Shown here: positions 33,439 through 38,490 of the stretch, piece by piece
Layout of the letters: every line of letters starts with the position of its first letter
How positions within the stretch are numbered: position 1 is the first letter of the stretch
Assembly: GCF_024721265.1 (NCBI RefSeq)
Contig: NZ_JAMXOC010000028.1
Location: 1-38,490, forward strand
DNA: 38,490 nucleotides
Origin: Ohessyouella blattaphilus
Lineage (GTDB): Bacteria; Bacillota; Clostridia; Lachnospirales; Lachnospiraceae
Direction of reading: 5' to 3'
Position numbers and translations under genes: made by a program
The notes under the pieces: model-generated
What the model saw: only the letters and a program-made list of their open reading frames with translations
Database searches by the model: none
What the model was told of the DNA's origin: nothing

Positions 33439-34137
33439 ATGTTAGAACAACTAAAGCAAGAAGTGTACGCAGCCAACATGCTTCTCCCAAAGTATGGGCT
33501 AGTGACCTTTACTTGGGGAAATGTTAGTGCCATTGATCAGGAGAAAGGGCTATTTGTCATCAAGCCAAGCGGCGTTGAATACGACAAGCTAAAGCCAGAG
33601 GATATGGTGGTCTGCGACTTAGAAGGAAATAAAGTAGAGGGCGCTTATAACCCCTCATCAGATACGGCTACTCACGCTGTCCTATATCGGGAGTTTGCCA
33701 ACATCGGCGGAATTGTACATACTCATTCGGCATGGGCGACTAGTTGGGCTCAGGCGGGAAGAGATATTCCGTGCTACGGCACCACTCATGCGGACTATAT
33801 CTACGGCGCCGTACCTTGCGTTCGCAATCTAACGGCAGAGGAGATAGAAGCCGGCTATGAAGAGAATACCGGGGTATTGATTGCGGAAGAATTTAAGAAA
33901 AGAGATATCGATCCTATCGCTACCCCAGCGGTGCTTTGTAAGAACCACGGTCCCTTTACTTGGGGAAAAGACGCTGCTGACGCGGTTCATAACGCAGTGG
34001 TTTTAGACGAAGTAGCCAAGATGGCGGCTAGATGTGAGATGATTAATCCCGAAAACACACCGGCACCACAGGTGTTGCAGGATAAGCATTACTTTAGAAA
34101 ACATGGTGCGAATGCGTACTATGGTCAGAAAGGATAA
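33439..34137 (+). CDS. araD: L-ribulose-5-phosphate 4-epimerase
   Basis: This 232-residue class II aldolase-fold enzyme converts L-ribulose 5-phosphate to D-xylulose 5-phosphate. Zinc ligands are in HTHSAWAT (His at about 95 and 97) and KNHGPFTWG (His at about 171). TWGNVSA and IKPSGVEYD are the family phosphate-binding segments. The catalytic Asp/Tyr region [10 protein letters not shown] is intact. The length equals E. coli AraD within a residue or two. GAGGGGG precedes the ATG. Confidence 0.96.
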   Translation: MLEQLKQEVYAANMLLPKYGLVTFTWGNVSAIDQEKGLFVIKPSGVEYDKLKPEDMVVCDLEGNKVEGAYNPSSDTATHAVLYREFANIGGIVHTHSAWATSWAQAGRDIPCYGTTHADYIYGAVPCVRNLTAEEIEAGYEENTGVLIAEEFKKRDIDPIATPAVLCKNHGPFTWGKDAADAVHNAVVLDEVAKMAARCEMINPENTPAPQVLQDKHYFRKHGANAYYGQKG

Positions 34138-34142
34138 ACATT

Positions 34143-35639
34143 ATGATTAGACAGAAAGATTACAAATTTTGGTTTTGCACAGGCTCTCAAGACTTGTACG
34201 GAGAAGCGACTTTAAAAGAAGTAGCCGAGCATTCACAAAAAATGGTTGACGCTTTTAATGCCTCAGGCGCGTTTGCTTACGAAATCGTGTTAAAACCGAC
34301 GATGATTACCAACGAAGTAATTAGAAAGACCTTTAACGAAGCGAATGATGACGATACTTGTGCTGGAGTGATTACTTGGATGCACACGTTCTCACCAGCA
34401 AAATCATGGATTATCGGCTTGCAAGAGCTACGTAAGCCATTACTTCATTTACATACCCAGTTTAACGAGGAGATTCCTTACGAGGCCATCGATATGGACT
34501 TTATGAATACCAACCAAAGCGCTCACGGTGGTCGGGAATACGGTCACGTCTTTAGCCGTCTCCACAAGTTCCGGAAGGTAATCGTTGGCTACTGGGCAGA
34601 TAAAGGGGTTCAGGAAGAAATTGCTGGTTGGATGCGTACGGCTATTGGCGTTAACGAAAGTAGCCATATTCGAGTGATGAGAATTGCCGATAATATGCGC
34701 AATGTAGCCGTTACCGAAGGGGATAAAGTAGAAGCCCAAATTAAATTCGGTTGGGAAATCGACGCTTACCCAGTTAATGAAATCGAGCAGTCAGTAGCGG
34801 CTGTATCGGCAGCGGATACCAATGCTCTTGTGGAAGAATACTACGATAAGTACGAAATCCTCTTAGAAGGTCGTGACGAAAAAGAATTTCGGGATCACGT
34901 AGCCGTTCAGGCCCAGATTGAGTTAGGCTTTGAACGCTTCTTAGAAGAGAAGAACTACCAAGCGATTGTCACTCACTTTGGTGACCTTGGTGCTCTTAAG
35001 CAACTGCCTGGTCTGGCAATTCAAAGACTGATGGAAAAAGGCTACGGCTTCGGCGGTGAAGGCGACTGGAAGACAGCGGCGATGGTGCGCCTCATGAAGC
35101 TCATGACTGAGGGCAAGAAAGATGCTAAGGGAACCTCCTTTATGGAAGATTACACCTATAACTTTGTTCCCGGTAAAGAAGGGATCTTGCAGTCACACAT
35201 GCTTGAGGTGTGTCCAAGTGTTGCCGATGGTCCGATTGCCATTAAGGAGAAGTTCTTATCAATGGGTGATAGAGAAGATCCTGCAAGACTGGTCTTTACT
35301 TCGAAGACAGGTCCTGGGGTAGCCACTTCTCTCATCGACCTTGGAAATCGCTTCCGCTTGATTATCAACGATGTGGATTGCAAGAAATTGGATCAGGAGA
35401 TGCCAAATCTGCCAGTAGCTAGCGCGTTCTGGACACCCCAGCCAAACCTAAAGGTAGGCGCAGAAGCATGGATTCTCGCCGGTGGTGCTCACCATACCGC
35501 TTTCTCTTATGATTTGACCAGCGAGCAGATGGGTGACTGGGCTGAGTATATGGGAATTGAAGCTGTCTATATCGATAAAGATACAAATATCAGAGATTTC
35601 AAGAACACGCTTAGATGGAATGAAATCGCGTATAAATAA
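34143..35639 (+). CDS. araA: L-arabinose isomerase
   Basis: This 498-residue Mn2+-dependent isomerase converts L-arabinose to L-ribulose. Metal-site residues are seen as Glu in GGEGDWKTAAM, Glu in SFMEDYTYNF, His in LQSHMLEVCPS and His in GGAHHTAFS. The N-terminal FCTGSQDLYGEATL and MHTFSPAKSWI are diagnostic. Full length. AAAGGA lies 8 nt before the ATG, 5 bp after araD. A strong terminator follows at 35652-35700. Confidence 0.97.
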   Translation: MIRQKDYKFWFCTGSQDLYGEATLKEVAEHSQKMVDAFNASGAFAYEIVLKPTMITNEVIRKTFNEANDDDTCAGVITWMHTFSPAKSWIIGLQELRKPLLHLHTQFNEEIPYEAIDMDFMNTNQSAHGGREYGHVFSRLHKFRKVIVGYWADKGVQEEIAGWMRTAIGVNESSHIRVMRIADNMRNVAVTEGDKVEAQIKFGWEIDAYPVNEIEQSVAAVSAADTNALVEEYYDKYEILLEGRDEKEFRDHVAVQAQIELGFERFLEEKNYQAIVTHFGDLGALKQLPGLAIQRLMEKGYGFGGEGDWKTAAMVRLMKLMTEGKKDAKGTSFMEDYTYNFVPGKEGILQSHMLEVCPSVADGPIAIKEKFLSMGDREDPARLVFTSKTGPGVATSLIDLGNRFRLIINDVDCKKLDQEMPNLPVASAFWTPQPNLKVGAEAWILAGGAHHTAFSYDLTSEQMGDWAEYMGIEAVYIDKDTNIRDFKNTLRWNEIAYK

Positions 35640-35651
35640 GCATTAATTGTG

Positions 35652-35703
35652 AAGCCTTGCCGTCCCTTTTAAAGAAGAGGGTTGTGCAAGGCTTTTCTTT
35701 TTT
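35652..35703 (+). terminator. araA terminator
   Basis: AAGCCTTGC (35652-35660) pairs with GCAAGGCTT (35686-35694), with an inner CCC/GGG pair, followed by a long T-rich tract. It ends the ara operon. Confidence 0.88.
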
Positions 35704-35711
35704 GCTATACT
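35703..35711 (+). promoter_or_regulatory. Extended -10 promoter of the truncated binding-protein gene
   Basis: TGCTATACT is an extended -10 element (TGn before TATACT at 35706-35711). The best -35 is a weak TTGTGC at 35682-35687 inside the terminator stem. It lies 16 bp before the ATG at 35728, so the leader would be very short. Confidence 0.5.
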
Positions 35712-36102
35712 TTACCCAGGTGATGAGATGAAGAAAAGAATATTTGCGGTGATTTTTATCATCGTCGCTCTAGCGGCCGGGTTTTACTTTTCTAGGGAAG
35801 CAGCAGGCGAAACAAAGAAAAAACAGTATCTTTTCGGAGCTACTTATATGACCATGAATAATCCGTATTTTCCCGCCTTAAACGAGAGTATTAAGGAAGT
35901 GATCGAGGGCAATGGTGATATCCTGATTACCCGCAATCCTTTGCAAGATCAGGATAAGCAAAACGAGCAGATTGCGGACATGATTGAAGAGGGGATTGAT
36001 TTGCTTTTTCTTAATCCCGTTAATTTGCGCGGAGTGAAACCGGCGATTAAGCTCTGCCAAGAGAACGATATCCCTATTATCGTAGTGGACACCAACACAA
36101 AA

Positions 36103-36139
36103 GGCAAGGGCGCACTTATATACCACATGAATGTGGTAT
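36103..36139 (-). other. oriT of MobQ type with predicted nick site
   Basis: On the minus strand a 9-bp perfect inverted repeat (ATACCACAT, 2-nt loop, ATGTGGTAT; 36139-36120) is followed after 1 nt by TAAGTGCG/CCCTTGCC. The core TAAGTGCGCCCT is that of RSF1010/R1162-type origins, nicked after TAAGTGCG, which puts the nick between 36111 and 36110. Inverted repeat, spacing and core all agree, and a MobA/MobL relaxase remnant lies 0.8 kb away. Confidence 0.82.
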
Positions 36140-36160
36140 CGTGCGGCCTGCCGGCGGCGT

Positions 36161-36180
36161 TTTGTGCCTGTCGGCACAAA
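36161..36180. repeat. Perfect 8-bp inverted repeat near oriT
   Basis: TTTGTGCC (36161-36168) and GGCACAAA (36173-36180) with a 4-nt loop, preceded by a GC-rich GGCCTGCCGGC stretch. It is probably part of the extended oriT region or a hairpin ending a lost transcript. Confidence 0.5.
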
Positions 36181-36227
36181 TGGAAACGGCGGTCATTGGC
36201 TCTTTGCTTAGAAGTATGACGAAATGA

Positions 36228-36857
36228 CTATTTGATGAAAACCACAAAGCCCGCTTGCGTAGGGTGGTCGATAATCATATCATTCAAATGCTTGGTAGCT
36301 CTCAATGAAAGCAACAAATCTCCGCCCGCAATGATAACGCTTAAAGTGGCAAATAGAATAACGCTTGTCTTGGAAAAAACAAATGAAAGTGCCGCCGGGA
36401 TAAAACCTAAAACTACAACAGGGAACAAACAGCCCACCAAGTATTGCGTACCCTTTAATGGCACATCGCAGTGGCACAGCGGCATATTGCTATCTATGGT
36501 TATATGGATATGGCTCCACTTCACCTTGCCAGCGATGCACCATCCAACACCATGCAGAACTTCATGAACAGGAATAGAAATGAAAAACGCCGCCACAAAA
36601 ACAAATACTTCATATGACATATTGCCTAAACTGCCACTTGCAAAGAGCCAATAGCCGACGCCCATGACTATGGCAACCGGCACGGCACAGAATAGCCCCA
36701 AAACAGAAGCGCGTTCAGAAGAATAAATCGCATCAACAGCACGGTATCCGTCAGCCTCCATCTTGGAACATAGTGCATGATAACGACTTGTTTTTTCCCT
36801 GCGCGCCTGTTCTTGTTTTTCTTTCCTTGTCATATATTCCCAGCCCAACTTAATCAT
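36228..36857 (-). CDS. DUF3267-like membrane metalloprotease homologue
   Basis: This 209-residue protein has a charged Lys/Arg/Glu-rich N-terminus (to about residue 50) and about four hydrophobic segments. The zinc-binding HExxH motif is in SIPVHEVLHGVGW (about residues 96-108), in the second segment. DUF3267 proteins are predicted zincins, often on mobile elements of Firmicutes, with unknown substrate. A second possible start is ATG 36833; neither start has a clear ribosome binding site. It points toward the oriT, divergent from the relaxase remnant. Confidence 0.7.
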   Translation of the reverse strand: MIKLGWEYMTRKEKQEQARREKTSRYHALCSKMEADGYRAVDAIYSSERASVLGLFCAVPVAIVMGVGYWLFASGSLGNMSYEVFVFVAAFFISIPVHEVLHGVGWCIAGKVKWSHIHITIDSNMPLCHCDVPLKGTQYLVGCLFPVVVLGFIPAALSFVFSKTSVILFATLSVIIAGGDLLLSLRATKHLNDMIIDHPTQAGFVVFIK

Positions 36858-36942
36858 ATATCATCTTATATCCCAAAACCTCATTATCAGATTATAGCAC
36901 CCCTGCCACCACATATTCAACCAAAACGGAAAGGAGCGGCCT

Positions 36943-37310
36943 ATAGCAATCTACCATTGCCGCATCAAAATCGTATCTCGGGGCAAAGGCAAGTCGGCGG
37001 TTGCGGCGGCGGCATACCGGGCGGGTGAAACCATCACGAATGAATATGACGGAGTAACCCATGACTACACACGCAAGGGTGGCATTGTCCACACCGAGAT
37101 TTTACTGCCAGAAAATGCCCCCGCCGAGTATTCAGACCGAGCCGTTTTGTGGAACGCCGTGGAGAAAATCGAAAAGGCGAAAAACTCACAGCTTGCGCGG
37201 GAAATCGAATTGGCCTTGCCCATAGAACTGACACGGGCGGCGGCAATCCCCACGCCCATATCATGCTGACAATGCGCCCCTTTGAGCAGGGTGGCAAAAT
37301 CTATAAAGTT
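36943..37310 (+). pseudogene. mobA: MobA/MobL (MobQ) relaxase, decayed N-terminal part
   Basis: The frame AIYHCRIKIVSRGKGKSAVA continues through AAYRAGE, THDYTRKGGIVHTEILLPENA and REIELALPIELTR, as in MobA/MobL relaxases. Where the start codon belongs there is ATA (36943-36945) after AAAGGAG at 36930-36936, so the start appears mutated. After ELTR the frame runs to a TGA at 37267, while the next frame continues DTGGGNPHAHIMLTMRPFEQ, which is the histidine motif. An internal segment is thus deleted. The gene is then cut by the right IS copy at about 37300-37310. Three lesions make it non-functional. Confidence 0.85.
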
Positions 37311-37320
37311 AAGCAGAGTA

Positions 37321-37349
37321 CCACGTCCATAAAACTTGCATGGGCGTGG
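37321..37349. repeat. Subterminal hairpin of the right IS copy
   Basis: CCACG-t-CCAT (37321-37330) and ATGG-g-CGTGG (37340-37349) form the same fold as 1031-1059. Relative to the left copy one stem pair has changed on both sides (G-C to A-T), so pairing is kept. Confidence 0.75.
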
Positions 37350-37356
37350 GTGAATG

Positions 37357-37682
37357 CTACTGATTTTTTATATGTTCTTGTACCAAAGAAAGACTTTGTT
37401 CGCTAACAGTAGCAACAAAATAGCTACGCGACCCAAAGTATGGCTTCCAGTAAAACCTCCCGACTTCCGTAGGAAAATCTCGTCTGGTAAATCTTGCTGT
37501 CTTGGTCTTTAGCACATTTACAAATTCAGTCGGCGCCATCCCTGGAGTCGCTTCAAAAAGTAGATGTAGATGGTCTGCCTCTCCGTTTAGTTCTAAGATA
37601 TTGTAAACAGAACAAGATGATATTGAAGAAGAAAACACGAGTGCCGATACGCGTAATAAGGTTGATTATCTTTTTCGAACAT
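37357..37682 (-). pseudogene. tnpA: tnpA, IS200/IS605 Y1 transposase, degenerate and lacking catalytic Tyr
   Basis: This has the same internal deletion and frameshift as the left copy, after QYHLVLFT. The downstream part (NILELNGEADHLHLLFEATPG onward) stays open to the stop at 37357. It keeps the HxH motif and FYWKPYFGSRSYFVATVSEQS. The C-terminus reads QEHIKNQ: His (complement of 37372-37374) replaces the catalytic Tyr that the left copy retains. The first part starts at ATG 37682 (MFEKDNQPYYAYRHSC). Confidence 0.82.
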
Positions 37683-37766
37683 CTGTTCTTTTTCTTCTTT
37701 ACGTCCGCTTTTGTTAGTAGTATAATTATATTATAGAAACAAAGAGGTATCAAGAGGTTCAACCAT

Positions 37767-38490
37767 ATGTATAAATCAAAGCAAATATTAATATCTAAGA
37801 GGAAAGAACCAGAACTATATACTTACCTTGAAGACTTAGGATTTCTTGCTAAGAGTCTTTATAATGCGTCTTTGTTTCGTATACGACAAAACTTCACCGG
37901 CAGAAGGAAAGAAGTTCTTTCAGAAAATGAAGAGTTTGTAGCAGAAGAAATCAGGCAAGTCTTAAGTCGTTATCCCCATCTGCAAAAGCCTAAGTCTGTA
38001 CTTACTTATACCTTCCTTGAGAAGTTAATGCGAGTAACCGAGAATCCAGATTTCTTTGCAGGACTTCCCATGCAAAGTGCGCAGGCGGTAGTTAAGCAAG
38101 CTGTTACGGATTTTAATAACTGGTTAGCAGCTAAGAAGGACTACGGGAATAATTCCCATAAATATTTAGGAGAGCCGCAGATGCCAAGATATAAGAAGGG
38201 AGAGTTCTGCTCCTATCCTTTTACAAATCAGGACTGTGTTCTTTACGCCAAGGAAGATTGCACCGAAGGCGCTAACCTTAAGTTCCCTAAGAAGAAAGGA
38301 CACTATCTTCTGGCAAGTTTGCCATTAGATGCCAAGCTAAAGATGGTTCAGGTTTCTCGGTGTTACGATTCTTATAAGCTTGGCATTGTACTAGAATTTC
38401 CAGTACTAGAAGTCTGTACCGGCGAAAGAGTGGCAGCCATTGATTTTGGGATTAACAATCTTGCAACCATAGTATCCACTGGTGATATTT
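37767..38490 (+). CDS. tnpB: TnpB, RNA-guided nuclease of IS200/IS605 family, N-terminal part
   Basis: The frame is open for 241 codons from ATG 37767 to the window edge, matching the left copy. It reaches the first RuvC motif, ERVAAIDFGINNLATIV, with the catalytic Asp present (about residue 229). No stop or frameshift is visible. TnpB uses a guide RNA transcribed from the element's far end, which lies outside this window. GAGGT lies upstream of the ATG. Confidence 0.9.
   Translation, partial: MYKSKQILISKRKEPELYTYLEDLGFLAKSLYNASLFRIRQNFTGRRKEVLSENEEFVAEEIRQVLSRYPHLQKPKSVLTYTFLEKLMRVTENPDFFAGLPMQSAQAVVKQAVTDFNNWLAAKKDYGNNSHKYLGEPQMPRYKKGEFCSYPFTNQDCVLYAKEDCTEGANLKFPKKKGHYLLASLPLDAKLKMVQVSRCYDSYKLGIVLEFPVLEVCTGERVAAIDFGINNLATIVSTGDI

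Larger units (their letters stand above)
35728..36219 (+). pseudogene. Truncated sugar-binding protein joined to mobile-element DNA
   Basis: Residues 1-124 are the N-terminal lobe of a membrane-tethered ribose/galactose-type binding protein: helix AVIFIIVALAAGFYF, then YLFGATYMTMNNPYFPALNE, a DQDKQNEQIADMIEEG segment and PIIVVDTN. The usual length is about 320. After VDTN (codons ending near 36099) the frame runs through oriT DNA and ends at 36219 in unrelated sequence rich in Cys and Arg. The anchor rather than a lipobox, and the place next to a YesM/YesN locus, suggest it was the sensory binding-protein partner of the kinase. The promoter and AGGTGAT ribosome site are intact, so a stub may still be made. 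Confidence 0.8.
36103..37299. mobile_element. Remnant of a mobilizable element (oriT, DUF3267 gene, decayed relaxase)
   Basis: Bounded on the left by the truncated binding-protein gene and on the right by the second IS copy. It contains a MobQ-type oriT, two further hairpin-forming repeats, a metalloprotease-like gene and a relaxase pseudogene. No integrase or replication gene is present in this stretch. Confidence 0.75.
37300..38490 (+). mobile_element. IS200/IS605-type element, right copy (cut by window edge)
   Basis: Inverted relative to the copy at 1-1080 and very similar to it. Sequence shared by both copies begins at TCTATAAAGT (37300-37309), just inside the relaxase remnant. Order: terminal hairpin, tnpA on the minus strand, tnpB on the plus strand running off the edge. 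It shows about 110 bp more of tnpB than the left copy. Confidence 0.85.

Noticed and set aside
36100-36219. C-terminal part of the binding-protein ORF as genuine coding sequence
   Set aside because: It runs through the oriT inverted repeat and has no binding-protein similarity.

Overview
The window looks like a chromosomal segment of a Gram-positive anaerobe of the Clostridia, most likely Lachnospiraceae-like. The evidence is the EF-Tu and S12 sequence style, strong AGGAGG-type ribosome binding sites, sigma-A promoters, YesM/YesN two-component proteins, a lipoprotein-type sugar binding protein, and a FeoA-FeoA-FeoB locus with the small Cys-rich companion. No rRNA, tRNA or CRISPR array was seen. 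The taxonomic call is inference from protein style only.

Layout, left to right. (1) 1-1080: one copy of an IS200/IS605-type element, with tnpB running off the left edge and a broken tnpA. (2) 1081-4063: Fur-type operators and a ferrous iron uptake operon. (3) 4084-5991: an M24 Xaa-Pro-type peptidase and an HD-domain hydrolase. (4) 6004-8702: MgtA-type P-type ATPase on the minus strand. (5) 8745-13532: the str operon rpsL-rpsG-fusA-tuf, with an internal tuf promoter and a strong terminator. (6) 13541-18860: a structured non-coding element, a GNAT acetyltransferase, an AI-2E family membrane protein, and a heterodimeric ABC exporter. (7) 18864-19702: a small secreted or anchored nuclease-like protein followed by a small acidic protein, arranged like a toxin and its immunity protein. 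(8) 19701-23763: a membrane protein, MsrAB, a Gfo/Idh/MocA oxidoreductase and a uracil/xanthine permease. (9) 23773-35694: an arabinose-type locus made of response regulator and sensor kinase, a YtfQ-R-T-YjfF-like sugar ABC importer, an FGGY kinase, araD and araA. (10) 35706-38490: a second sugar-binding protein gene cut off after about 124 codons and joined to the remnant of a mobilizable element. The remnant holds a MobQ-type oriT, a DUF3267-like metalloprotease and a decayed MobA/MobL relaxase. The relaxase is interrupted by a second, inverted copy of the IS200/IS605-type element, whose tnpB runs off the right edge.

How it works together. The ara block is a complete route from extracellular pentose to D-xylulose 5-phosphate: sensing (YesM/YesN), import, isomerisation (AraA), phosphorylation (FGGY kinase) and epimerisation (AraD). 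The truncated binding protein at its end may once have been an accessory sensor component. The right edge records successive events: a mobilizable element joined next to its own nick site, the relaxase decayed, and an IS copy landed in it.

Best leads: the toxin/immunity-like pair at 18927-19646; the oriT whose predicted nick lies within about 20 bp of the truncated gene; and two inverted IS copies whose tnpA genes are both dead, by different lesions, while the visible parts of tnpB stay open.
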